Under the pieces are notes generated by a model. The model did not search any database, had not been told where the DNA came from, and saw nothing but the letters and a program-made list of their open reading frames with translations. A stretch of DNA of 64,000 bases from Sulfurimonas paralvinellae. Lineage in GTDB: Bacteria; Campylobacterota; Campylobacteria; Campylobacterales; Sulfurimonadaceae. The position numbers were made by a program, and so were the translations under genes. The stretch is taken from positions 1 to 64,000 of the forward strand of contig NZ_CP041406.1 in NCBI RefSeq assembly GCF_014905135.1, in the 5' to 3' direction. Below, in pieces: positions 45,948-54,926 of this stretch (its first letter is position 1; every line of letters starts with the position of its first letter).

Positions 45948-47456
45948 ATGAAAACAGATGTACTCATTATCGGTGCTGGCGGAGCAGGACTTACGGCAGC
46001 GATCGCGGCGAAAAAAGCAGGTGTAGATGTAGTGGTGCTTACAAAAGAGTACCCTACTAGAAGTCAAACCTGCATGGCGCAGGGCGGGATCAATGCGGCA
46101 CTTGGCAATGTTGCAGCTGACAGCATTGAAGATCATATTCAAAATACCTTGAAATCAGCTCACGGTCTGGCCTCTGAGGAAGCAGTGCGCTATATGTGTT
46201 CTGAAGCACCGGCGACGATTGCATGGCTCGATAGTATCGGGGTCTGTTTCTCACGCACGGCAGATGCAAAGATAACGCAGAGAAAGCTTGGCGGGGCAAG
46301 TGCTCCTCGTGCCTGTTATGCACAGGACTATACCGGATTGAAGATTCTGCACACACTCTACGAAGAGGCTTTGAAACATGATGTAGAGATGAAAAACGAA
46401 AAGCTTCTTTTGGAGATTTTAACGGATGAAAATGGTGTTGCTTGCGGTGCTGTGGTGATGGACATTCGCAGCGGATCCAAAGAGAGTTATTTTGCGAAGT
46501 CTGTTATTTTGGCAACCGGAGGCTATTCCCGCATCTATGATAAGAACTCGACAAATTCTGTAAAATCCACAGGTGACGGCATTGCCGTGGCTGCACGTGC
46601 CGGAGCGAAGCTTTTAGACATGGAGTTTGTGCAGTTTCATCCGACAGGACTTAAAAATTCCTCCATTCTCATCAGCGAATCAGCCCGTGGTGAGGGCGGT
46701 TATCTGCTCAACTCCAAAGGGGAGCGTTTCACTAACGAGTTAGCACCGCGTGATGAAGTGAGTCGTGCTATTTATGCCGAGATGAACAAAGGTGAAGATA
46801 TCTTTTTGGATATTCGCCATTTGGGAGAGGCTTTTATAGATGAAGGCCTACCTCAGGAGAGAAAACTGGCAAAACTGTATGAAAATGTCGATCCCGTTTA
46901 TGATCTCATACCTATTAAGCCCGTAGCACACTATACAATGGGTGGCATTGAGGTTGACAATAACTCGCAGAGTTCTATTGAAGGGCTGTATGCCTGTGGG
47001 GAGTGTTCGAACCACAGGGTTCACGGAGCAAATAGACTCGGTGGCAATTCCCTGCTTGAGATCGTTGTGTTTGGACGTGAAGCAGGAGAGAATGCAGCGA
47101 AGCGGGCACAGGAGATAGCATCTCACGCAACGGCTTCAGCAAAAGATGACTTTTTAGCACAGGAGTTTACACAAGAGCTTGATTTTTACACTCTGCGTGA
47201 GGAACTTGGTAATCTTTTGTATGCAAAGGTCGGGATTGTCCGGCGTGAAAGTGAATTGCAAGAGGCACTCGGCTTTGTAAAAGAGTGTCAGCAAAACCTG
47301 ACAAAAATGGGCACACAAGAGAGCTCACTGCGTTATAACACCAATCTCATAGAGTTTTTAGAGTTTCGCAATATGCTCGATGCGAGTGAGGCTGTTATAA
47401 CAGGTGCACTTGCCAGAAAAGAGAGTGTCGGTGCGCACTTTATGGCTAAGGAGTAG
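45948..47456 (+). CDS. Fumarate reductase/succinate dehydrogenase-like flavoprotein
   Basis: A 502-residue FAD enzyme of the FrdA/SdhA family. FAD fold: IIGAGGAGLTAA at 7-18. Substrate residues are present: His in VQFHPTG, Arg in LAPRDEVSRA, His in VAHYTMGGI and Arg in HGANRLGGNSL. The position of the His that covalently binds FAD in SdhA/FrdA is Gln40 (TRSQTCMAQGG), so FAD should be non-covalent; E. coli FrdA mutants at this His keep fumarate reduction but lose succinate oxidation. The enzyme is short for SdhA (about 590). A cytoplasmic fumarate reductase is inferred. L-aspartate oxidase is a less likely alternative. Confidence 0.82.
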   Translation: MKTDVLIIGAGGAGLTAAIAAKKAGVDVVVLTKEYPTRSQTCMAQGGINAALGNVAADSIEDHIQNTLKSAHGLASEEAVRYMCSEAPATIAWLDSIGVCFSRTADAKITQRKLGGASAPRACYAQDYTGLKILHTLYEEALKHDVEMKNEKLLLEILTDENGVACGAVVMDIRSGSKESYFAKSVILATGGYSRIYDKNSTNSVKSTGDGIAVAARAGAKLLDMEFVQFHPTGLKNSSILISESARGEGGYLLNSKGERFTNELAPRDEVSRAIYAEMNKGEDIFLDIRHLGEAFIDEGLPQERKLAKLYENVDPVYDLIPIKPVAHYTMGGIEVDNNSQSSIEGLYACGECSNHRVHGANRLGGNSLLEIVVFGREAGENAAKRAQEIASHATASAKDDFLAQEFTQELDFYTLREELGNLLYAKVGIVRRESELQEALGFVKECQQNLTKMGTQESSLRYNTNLIEFLEFRNMLDASEAVITGALARKESVGAHFMAKE

Positions 47457-47459
47457 AGC

Positions 47460-48176
47460 ATGAAAGTAACGATCCAAAGAGAATATGATTTCATAGAGTA
47501 TGATGTCGATATGCAGGATGCCACGCTGCTTGAGCTGCTTGATAAGATAAAAACGCAGCAGGATAACACCCTTGCTTACAGCAGCGGATGCCGCAGTAGT
47601 GTTTGTGGAAGCTGTGCGGTTCGCGTCAATGACAAAGAGGTACTTGCTTGCTCATATAAAGTGCAAGAGGGTGACAAGATAGAGCCGCTTAAAAATATGC
47701 CGCTGCTTCGTGATCTTGTCGTCGATATGCAAAAATCACTTGAGGCTAACAAACGTGCAAAAACATGGCTTTCGAGTTACAACAGTGAAGCAAAACTCAC
47801 ACATGAAGATGAGAAGATAAACGAGTTACAAAGTGACTGTATCTTATGCGGTTCATGTTACTCGGCCTGTCCTGTTTATGCTGTAAATGAAGAGTTCTTA
47901 GGGCCTTTTGCACTGACAGGTGTTTGGAAATATGTTAGTGACAAGCGTGAGGGTGAACCAAAAGAGAAGATAGACACTATTCAGACAAACGGAGTATGGG
48001 ACTGTACTTTGTGTAATGAGTGTACAGTCGTCTGTCCGCAGGGGATATCGAGCAAAGCAGACATAGAAAAACTCCGTGCAAAATCTTCACAGTTTGGTTA
48101 TATGGATCCAAATTTTGGAAACTTCGGCGGAGGCTTTGACAGCGGCTTCGGGTTTGATGGAAGCCCTAGCTTTTAA
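47460..48176 (+). CDS. Iron-sulfur subunit partnering the FrdA/SdhA-like protein
   Basis: A 238-residue FrdB/SdhB-like protein. The [2Fe-2S] site is SGCRSSVCGSCAVRV plus LAC; the C-terminal ferredoxin-like domain has CILCGSCYSACP and CTLCNECTVVCPQG, both CxxCxxxCP, so two cubane clusters are likely instead of the usual 3Fe-4S centre. A Gly/Phe-rich tail ends the protein. It lies three bases after the flavoprotein gene. No SdhC/D, FrdC or CCG-domain subunit follows, so the electron donor or acceptor of the pair is unclear. Confidence 0.85.
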   Translation: MKVTIQREYDFIEYDVDMQDATLLELLDKIKTQQDNTLAYSSGCRSSVCGSCAVRVNDKEVLACSYKVQEGDKIEPLKNMPLLRDLVVDMQKSLEANKRAKTWLSSYNSEAKLTHEDEKINELQSDCILCGSCYSACPVYAVNEEFLGPFALTGVWKYVSDKREGEPKEKIDTIQTNGVWDCTLCNECTVVCPQGISSKADIEKLRAKSSQFGYMDPNFGNFGGGFDSGFGFDGSPSF

Positions 48177-48204
48177 ATAGACTTCTTGTAGAAGTCTATT
48201 TTAT
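48176..48204. terminator. Bidirectional terminator
   Basis: AATAGACTTC-TTGTA-GAAGTCTATT is a perfect 10-bp stem with a five-base loop, followed by TTAT. It fills the gap between the convergent iron-sulfur and sirohaem reductase genes and can serve both. Confidence 0.75.
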
Positions 48205-49916
48205 CTAAAGTTTGTTCTCTCGATGGGTGGTTTATAGTGCGGATCTTCTCCGGCTACCGTCCATAACTCTTTCACCATTGTGCTGACGCTTTTTTTCATA
48301 TCATCTTCTACAAGTGCAAGATCTTCAAAGTGTTCATGTAGCAATGTTGTCTCCTCTTCTTGCGTGAGAGCAGTGCTTTGTTTTGGGAGCGGATGGGATG
48401 TTTTGTTTTTTAGATTGTAGAGATGCCAGAGGGCTAAGAAATCTTCTGAATATCTGTTGAGAATATTATGGGCGTAGAGTTGAAAGTTTTGATAGCCGCT
48501 TTTTTCAAACAGTTCTATAACAAGTGTAACGGTTGCTTTGAGATGGACAAAGGGCACCATAGAAAAAAGCTGTCTAGCAACACTCTGTCCATTATCATGT
48601 TCTGCACCTATGAAAATTCTTGCTCCTCCATCTGTCGCTCCAAAATTGTTTGTTTTAAGACCGATGAGTCCGATGTCGGTATGGCGGTGGCGGCCACATC
48701 CTTTAGCACAGCCTGAAAAACCGACCTTGATACGGTTGTTGTAAATTTTCTCAAGCGGAAGATACTCATGTGCTTCATCTTTGATGCTCCAAACGGCATA
48801 GGGGCAAAGGTTTCCCGCACAGGCAACGATGGTGGAACTGAGTGCCGGAGAGCTAAAAGGAACAGATCTGTCTTTGAGTCCTAGTATGTAGATATTTTGA
48901 TCGGTTCCTATGCGTATTTGGGCACTGTTTTGTGTGACGAAATCGCTTAACTCACGCAGTTCATCCGCTTTAATCCTTCCAAAATCACTCTGATAACAAA
49001 AACCCCATGAACCGTCACGCAGCTCTTCGAACTCCTTAAAGTCAACATGTTCAAGCTGTAGTTTGCCTGCACTAACAAACTTTTTGTTATAAACACTCTC
49101 AATGAGTTCTTTAAGTTTTTCAAGCCCCATGGACTCTATCATATAAAAAAGGCGGGTTTTGGAACGTGAAAAACGTGAGCCGTGTGTATAAAAGGTTTCT
49201 ACAAAGGCTTTGAAAAAATCAAAGACTTCTTCCTCACGCAAGAAGATGTCCGCATCTTTGGATATTTCAGTGTTTTTACCTCCCATGTAGACATTGAAGC
49301 CGTAAACATTGTCTTTTTCAGCTAACGCGAAGTAAAGATCGTTTGCAAAGAAGGAGTTTACATTTGCACTGTTTCCTGAGATACCGATGCTAACGCGACG
49401 GGGGAGCATACCGACATATTTTGGATTTTTGATGATGTAATCATTCATCTGTTTGATGATTGGATGTGCCTCGATATGCCCGTATTTGCTGACCCCGTCA
49501 TAAACATCTGTAACGATATTTCTGATGTTGTCTCCAAAACTCTGCCAGGTTGTGAGATTATTATCATTGAGTTTGTGCCATATTTTGGCTACATCGTCAG
49601 AGTAGACATCATGAAGCTGAAAACTTGCACGAGCTGTAATGACAAGTGTAAGGTCGTACTCTTCTACAAGCTCTGCCAAAAATTGAAAATCTTTTGCACT
49701 AAAGTGTCCGCCATCACCGTTACGCAGGCGGATAGTGAACTCATCTTCCAGGAAGTCGGTATTGAATATTCCAAAATCCTGTAGATAGTATCGGTCGCCC
49801 TCTCCAAGAGAATCGAAATCAATAGTGTCAAATTCCTTAGTGTAGTAATCATAAGGTTTCATACGCGCTTTGTACTGTTCACGCTTGTTTAATTTCTTCT
49901 CTAATTCTTCAGACAT
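48201..49916 (-). CDS. Sirohaem/4Fe-4S nitrite or sulfite reductase
   Basis: A 571-residue haemoprotein with two ferredoxin-like halves and substrate-binding Arg/Lys region MLPRRVSIGISGNSAN. The cluster/sirohaem ligands are VACAGNLCPYAV and GFSGCAKGCGRHRHTD. This family includes ferredoxin-type nitrite and sulfite reductases; substrate cannot be fixed here. ATG 49916 is chosen because GGAG lies five bases before it; the frame remains open for another 11 codons upstream. Assimilation of sulfite or nitrite is expected. Confidence 0.88.
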   Translation of the reverse strand: MSEELEKKLNKREQYKARMKPYDYYTKEFDTIDFDSLGEGDRYYLQDFGIFNTDFLEDEFTIRLRNGDGGHFSAKDFQFLAELVEEYDLTLVITARASFQLHDVYSDDVAKIWHKLNDNNLTTWQSFGDNIRNIVTDVYDGVSKYGHIEAHPIIKQMNDYIIKNPKYVGMLPRRVSIGISGNSANVNSFFANDLYFALAEKDNVYGFNVYMGGKNTEISKDADIFLREEEVFDFFKAFVETFYTHGSRFSRSKTRLFYMIESMGLEKLKELIESVYNKKFVSAGKLQLEHVDFKEFEELRDGSWGFCYQSDFGRIKADELRELSDFVTQNSAQIRIGTDQNIYILGLKDRSVPFSSPALSSTIVACAGNLCPYAVWSIKDEAHEYLPLEKIYNNRIKVGFSGCAKGCGRHRHTDIGLIGLKTNNFGATDGGARIFIGAEHDNGQSVARQLFSMVPFVHLKATVTLVIELFEKSGYQNFQLYAHNILNRYSEDFLALWHLYNLKNKTSHPLPKQSTALTQEEETTLLHEHFEDLALVEDDMKKSVSTMVKELWTVAGEDPHYKPPIERTNFR

Positions 49917-50073
49917 GACAACTCCATTCTTTGTAGAGAATATTAACAAAAAAAGCTACTAAAATCTTGATATATATCAAGGATATCTATATAAGCCTTA
50001 TCTCTTAGAGAGAAGAAAAAGACGAGATTGTAAATTTTTTCTTATTTTTACTTACTTTTTAAGTTTCTAGGAT

Positions 50074-50079
50074 TATAAT
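50074..50079 (+). promoter_or_regulatory. -10 element of the TonB receptor/GGDEF-EAL operon
   Basis: TATAAT within the palindrome GATTATAATC (50071-50080); ribosome-binding site AAAGGA at 50103-50108. No obvious Fur box was seen. Confidence 0.5.
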
Positions 50080-50115
50080 CGGTGAAAATTAATATATAGG
50101 ATAAAGGATATTTAA

Positions 50116-52011
50116 ATGCCTTTTTTATACTTTTTATTATTTATTTTGTCTTCTATATTACAAGCTGAAGATCTTAGTTCTCTACTCAAAAACTACAAGA
50201 CTGATTCAGATCTATCAAAGTTTACAAAACATGATTCAGCAGGAATAGTGGAAGTATATACAAGACAGGATCTGGAAAAGATGCAGGTACATAATTTGCA
50301 AGATATTTTGCAGACTATACCTGGAATCCATCTACTGCGTGCCACAAATAATTTGACTTTGCTGGCACCATCAAGTACTTCAAAAATGCCACTTACCTAT
50401 ACGCGTCTTTATATCAATGATCACGAGATGAGCTCAAGCTCTTTTGGAAGTGCTTTACTGATTTGGGGTAATATGCCTGTTGAATATATAGACCATATAG
50501 AGGTGTATAAAGCTACTTCGTCTTTGGAATTTGGCAATGAAAATGCAGCTTTTATTATACGACTATATACAAAAAATGCCAAGCGTGACAGTGGATCAAA
50601 AGTTCGTCTAATGGCAGATAACAAAGGCAGTTATGATACAAACTTCTATACTGCCAGCGAAATTGACAATGATATATCTTATTTTGCTTATGCCAATGTT
50701 GCAGATACAAAAAGAAAAAAATATTACAATATTTATAATGGGCAGAGATATACCTATGATAGTGACACTAATAATTATAACCTTTACGGAAGCTTGGAGT
50801 ATAAAAAATCCCACCTTGAAGTCGGTGCTAATCAAAAAGAGGATAATGATTTCCTCGGTAGAGGGATTCACAGAACTCCTGATGGCGGAGAACTTGATGC
50901 CTATCATTACTATATTCATTTCACACAAGAGTTTGAAAATGAGTTAAAATTACAACTTTCATATGATCGACTCTCTTATACCCGTAATTATGAAGATCCA
51001 AATGGCATACATATTGCCAATGCACCGCTTATCAATAGCTATACTCTCCGTTTTAATGATGATATTTTTAATATTTGTGTTGAAAAGCATTTAGATTATA
51101 AACATAATAAAGTAATGCTGGGGGCATTTTACAAATACAAAGAGTTTGCCGCTAAGGGAGACTTTCATGATACTACTTATAGTTATGCACATAAAAATAA
51201 TTTTTCAAATGGGTTGAATCTTTATTCTATATATGGCGAAGATGACTATGATATTTCCAATACATTAAGAGTGTTGGCTTCTCTAAAAGGAGACTTTTTT
51301 CGCTATAACAAAGATATAAAAACACAAAATGAGTTTGTTGCTCGTGCCGGTATTATTAAAAAGCTTGAAGATCTTCAGTTGAAAGCATTTTACACAAGGG
51401 GGTATGTTCCTCTTGGTTTTTATCAGATTTACAATCCTGAAAATCTTCCATATCGTGCTAATCCGCAAATTGATACACCAAAAACAGATATATATACATT
51501 AAGTATGAAATATAAGAAGCAAAATTATGAAACATCCTTTGAAGTTGCACAGATGGAAACTTCTAATAATTTAGTTTATGACTATACAACGACAAATGGA
51601 TGGAAGAATGTATCACAGACAGCTAGACAGACACTATACCAGTTGAACTATACATATTTTTTCAATCTACAGAATAAACTATTGATAAATTTAACATATG
51701 GAGAGAATAATACAGACATAAAGCAATCTTCTCCATTTGGTTGTTTGATTCGCAGCTACAATGCATATAAAAAATTTGACTTTTACAATGAGTTCAATTA
51801 TAAAAACGGTTATAGCTACAGTTCCTACAGCGTAGATGCAAGCTTAGACTGGACTGCTGCTGTTAAATATCATCATACAAAAGACCTCTCCTTTGGACTT
51901 CGTGGAGAAAATATACTTGATCAAGGATATGAGCAGGTGTATTCTGGTGTGTCTCAGAAATTTCCTGTACGAGATCAAAAAGTATGGTTAAATATGGAAT
52001 ATTTGTTCTAA
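50116..52011 (+). CDS. TonB-dependent outer-membrane receptor
   Basis: A 631-residue protein with signal peptide (about 1-17), an N-terminal plug domain (about 45-160: VEVYTRQDLEKMQVHNLQDI in part, then TIPGIHLL and RLYINDHEM) and a 22-strand-type barrel with alternating strands ending in Phe (LNMEYLF). The ligand is unknown. No N-terminal secretin/STN signalling extension is visible. It is the first gene of a three-gene operon with TAATG overlap to the next gene; coupling to a GGDEF-EAL protein suggests a sensory role in place of or besides uptake. Confidence 0.88.
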   Translation: MPFLYFLLFILSSILQAEDLSSLLKNYKTDSDLSKFTKHDSAGIVEVYTRQDLEKMQVHNLQDILQTIPGIHLLRATNNLTLLAPSSTSKMPLTYTRLYINDHEMSSSSFGSALLIWGNMPVEYIDHIEVYKATSSLEFGNENAAFIIRLYTKNAKRDSGSKVRLMADNKGSYDTNFYTASEIDNDISYFAYANVADTKRKKYYNIYNGQRYTYDSDTNNYNLYGSLEYKKSHLEVGANQKEDNDFLGRGIHRTPDGGELDAYHYYIHFTQEFENELKLQLSYDRLSYTRNYEDPNGIHIANAPLINSYTLRFNDDIFNICVEKHLDYKHNKVMLGAFYKYKEFAAKGDFHDTTYSYAHKNNFSNGLNLYSIYGEDDYDISNTLRVLASLKGDFFRYNKDIKTQNEFVARAGIIKKLEDLQLKAFYTRGYVPLGFYQIYNPENLPYRANPQIDTPKTDIYTLSMKYKKQNYETSFEVAQMETSNNLVYDYTTTNGWKNVSQTARQTLYQLNYTYFFNLQNKLLINLTYGENNTDIKQSSPFGCLIRSYNAYKKFDFYNEFNYKNGYSYSSYSVDASLDWTAAVKYHHTKDLSFGLRGENILDQGYEQVYSGVSQKFPVRDQKVWLNMEYLF

Positions 52012-52427
52012 TGAAACAGTTTTTAATATTCTTTATCCTGTTTTCAGAGCTACTCTTAGCAAACAATCTAAATTATGAGATGAAGATATATGATACTATA
52101 TTTCATGCCCTTTTTCCAACTAAAAAAAGAGTGAAAGTGTGGAGTGACAATACAGAGAAGTTACAGCAACTTGCAAAGTTAGCAATCATTTCTCCTGTTA
52201 AACAGCAAAAAAATGCAGATATACTCCTGTTGACAAACTTATCTGATATACAGAATGAAACTCCTAAATTTGTTTGTGATTATAAACTTCTAAAAAATTA
52301 TAGAACAAGTGCAATTGGTGGTTTTTATTGGCAAAAAGGACGGCCAAATATTATATTTTTAGAAAAAAATCTTAAAAAGTTTCATATAAAACTTCCAGCA
52401 TCTATGCAAGAGTATATAGAAGAATGA
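52011..52427 (+). CDS. Small periplasmic protein between receptor and GGDEF-EAL genes
   Basis: A 138-residue protein with signal peptide (about 1-17) and a compact alpha/beta mature domain. NADILLLTNLSDI and FYWQKGRPNIIFLEKNLKKF (the latter in part) resemble the YfiR/DUF4154 style of periplasmic regulators that end in a strand and helix, but the match is only a visual one. Start ATG 52011 overlaps the receptor stop codon. Its end overlaps the GGDEF-EAL start by four bases. It may carry a signal between receptor and enzyme. Confidence 0.7.
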   Translation: MKQFLIFFILFSELLLANNLNYEMKIYDTIFHALFPTKKRVKVWSDNTEKLQQLAKLAIISPVKQQKNADILLLTNLSDIQNETPKFVCDYKLLKNYRTSAIGGFYWQKGRPNIIFLEKNLKKFHIKLPASMQEYIEE

Positions 52428-54319
52428 AGCATTTAGTCAAATTATATATATTGATTTTTATAACTATCGTATTTTCTATTGTTTATCTTTATGTAAAACT
52501 TGGAGAGACACAGGATCAATTGACTATAAATATTGATAATATTTTTTTGACACAAACAAAAGAGATAGCACGAAATATTGATGAACATATTCACAATGAA
52601 ATAGATGCAAACTTGTATGCACAACTAAAAAATAATTTGAAGTTAAGAGAGCGTTTAGAAGAGGAAATGTCACTGTTGCATACCGAAATTTATCAATATA
52701 TTTATATTTTATATAGAGATAAACATCATAATTTCCGTTATCTACTGGATGGCAGTAAAGAGGACAAAGGTGCATTTGATGAAAAACTTAATGTCAATAA
52801 AAAAATTTGGGAAAAGGTTTATAAAAGTAAAACCTCACAATTATACTCACAACAAAATATAGACGCTCTTTCACAAACATATCTTGCTCCAATTATTTAT
52901 AATGATACTGTAGAAGCTGTTCTGGCAATAGATTTTTCTACCGCACTGCCACGTAACATTACGCAAGCCACTATACCTTTAAAGCATGTTTTTTTCTATA
53001 TTTTTGCTGCAATATTACTCATGTTGCTCATTCTCTTATACCAGACATTTTTAAATTTGAAAACAAAAAAAGAGAGTATTACGGATCCTCTCACACAGGC
53101 ATACAATCGTACCTATCTTAGAGAACTGCTTAAAAGAATAGATATTTCAGCCTATCAGATTGCTATGCTTGATATTGACTATTTTAAACAGGTCAATGAT
53201 ACTTATGGACATAAAACAGGTGATAAAATTCTAAGAGATGTTGCTGATATCATAAAACAGGAGATTCGTTCGAATGATATATTTGTCCGTTTTGGAGGAG
53301 AAGAGTTTTTGTTGTTTATTTCAAAACAACAAGAAAATAACTATACGGCAAAAAAAGTAGCAGAACGTATTCGAAAACATATAGAAATGACCTCTTTTGT
53401 TTATGACAATATCACAATTAAACTTACTCTTTCTATAGGAATAACTTGTGATACCACCCATTTTAAGTCAATCAGTGATGCTATAAAACATGCAGACAAA
53501 ATGCTTTATATAGCAAAAAGAGAGGGGAGAAATCTTGTTATTACAGATAATAAGCAACAGCAGAAGGAACAAGATAAAAAAGAAACATCTATACACCAAC
53601 TCTCTATAAATGCTATTAAAGAAGCGATAGAGGACAATAGAGTTTTTGTCTTTTTTCAACCAATTTTTGACGCACATACTTCCAATATAACTAAATATGA
53701 AGCACTTATACGTATAAAAGATAAAAATGGCACTATAGTTTTACCAGGTCAATTCTTGCCAACAGTTGCTCATACTAATGTTTACAATGACCTTACAAAA
53801 ATTGTATTGGAAAATGTCTTTAAGACTATAGAAAAATCAAAGATGTCAATCAGTGTGAATCTTAATTTTTCAGATATTGTCGACAGCAATATCTTTGGAA
53901 TCATTATTGAAGAGTTAAAGGCGAATAAAGTACTGGCTTCATGGCTTATAATAGAGTTACTTGAAAATGAAATTTTAGAAGCAGATGCTACACTTGTACA
54001 GCATATACAAGAGATAAAATCATTTGGTGTCAAAATAGCTATCGATGACTTTGGTACGGGATATGCCAACTATGCTGTTTTTCAAAAATTACCAATAGAT
54101 ATTATTAAAATTGATGGCTCTTTGATAAAAGAGATAGATACTTCTCCTGTTTCGCAACGTATTGTAAAATCAATTATCTATTTAACAGAAGAGTTTAATA
54201 TTGAAACTATTGCAGAATTTGTACACTCAGAAGAAGTATATACAAAAGTGAAAGAACTTGGTATAACACATCTTCAAGGTTTCTACCTTGCAAAACCACA
54301 AGAAGATTTGGCATTATAA
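52424..54319 (+). CDS. Membrane GGDEF-EAL c-di-GMP enzyme with periplasmic sensor
   Basis: A 631-residue protein: membrane helix at about 5-25, periplasmic domain of about 155 residues, second helix near 187-208, GGDEF domain and EAL domain. The active site reads GGEEF at 291-295, with an inhibitory-site motif RSND at 282-285. EAL residues appear intact: YEALIRI (426-428), ELLENE, IDDFGTGYAN, IKIDGSLI, AEFVHSEE and LQGFYLAKP. Both making and breaking of c-di-GMP look possible. Position downstream of a receptor and a periplasmic protein suggests external control; YajQ follows 97 bases later. Confidence 0.92.
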   Translation: MKHLVKLYILIFITIVFSIVYLYVKLGETQDQLTINIDNIFLTQTKEIARNIDEHIHNEIDANLYAQLKNNLKLRERLEEEMSLLHTEIYQYIYILYRDKHHNFRYLLDGSKEDKGAFDEKLNVNKKIWEKVYKSKTSQLYSQQNIDALSQTYLAPIIYNDTVEAVLAIDFSTALPRNITQATIPLKHVFFYIFAAILLMLLILLYQTFLNLKTKKESITDPLTQAYNRTYLRELLKRIDISAYQIAMLDIDYFKQVNDTYGHKTGDKILRDVADIIKQEIRSNDIFVRFGGEEFLLFISKQQENNYTAKKVAERIRKHIEMTSFVYDNITIKLTLSIGITCDTTHFKSISDAIKHADKMLYIAKREGRNLVITDNKQQQKEQDKKETSIHQLSINAIKEAIEDNRVFVFFQPIFDAHTSNITKYEALIRIKDKNGTIVLPGQFLPTVAHTNVYNDLTKIVLENVFKTIEKSKMSISVNLNFSDIVDSNIFGIIIEELKANKVLASWLIIELLENEILEADATLVQHIQEIKSFGVKIAIDDFGTGYANYAVFQKLPIDIIKIDGSLIKEIDTSPVSQRIVKSIIYLTEEFNIETIAEFVHSEEVYTKVKELGITHLQGFYLAKPQEDLAL

Positions 54320-54416
54320 TGAATATTTTACTAACCAATATTATTACACATGAGATTGTTAGCCTATAACAAACTATGCTATAATTTGGCACACAACAAA
54401 CAAAAAAAGGTTAGTT

Positions 54417-54914
54417 ATGGCTAAAGAACACTCATTTGACATCTCTGCAAAAATAGATATGCAGTTATTTAAAAATGCGATAAATCTTGTAGAGCGGGAA
54501 ATTGCAAACCGTTATGATTTCAAAGGAACGACTTTTGAGATAAACTATAAAGAAAAAGAGAATGTTTTGGTGCTTGTTGCATCCTCCGACAACAAACTCG
54601 ACACACTCAAAGATATTGTCATTGCAAAACTACTCAAGCAGGGACTCTCTTCAAAAGTTCTTGATGAACTGCGTGTAGAAGATGCGAGCGGCGGAACTAG
54701 AAAAGCAACGTTTAAAGTGGTTGATTATATTGAATCTAAAGAGGCTAAAAAGATCGTTGCCGACATTAAAAAGATGAAGCTGAAGGTTAATGCCCAGATA
54801 GAGTGCGATCATATCCGCGTTAAAGGGGCAAAGCTTGATGACCTGCAAAAGGTGATGAAGATGGTACGTGAAGGCGACTGGGAAGCACCTATTGTCTTTG
54901 AAAATATGAGATAA
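54417..54914 (+). CDS. YajQ-family nucleotide-binding protein
   Basis: A 165-residue protein of the YajQ family; members in Xanthomonas and Pseudomonas bind c-di-GMP and act in regulation, others bind tRNA or other nucleotides. The N-terminal KEHSFDISAKIDMQ and NAINLVEREIANRYDFKGT are the diagnostic stretches, and VNAQIECDHIRVKGAKLDDLQ (in part) the second domain. It is downstream of the GGDEF-EAL operon but has its own TATAAT near 54382 and AAGG, so it may be separate. Confidence 0.9.
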   Translation: MAKEHSFDISAKIDMQLFKNAINLVEREIANRYDFKGTTFEINYKEKENVLVLVASSDNKLDTLKDIVIAKLLKQGLSSKVLDELRVEDASGGTRKATFKVVDYIESKEAKKIVADIKKMKLKVNAQIECDHIRVKGAKLDDLQKVMKMVREGDWEAPIVFENMR

Positions 54915-54926
54915 AAGGGAAAATCT

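Noticed and set aside
45948-47456. L-aspartate oxidase (nadB) as identity of the flavoprotein
   Set aside because: An iron-sulfur partner gene follows directly, and the N-terminal and substrate motifs are closer to FrdA/SdhA.
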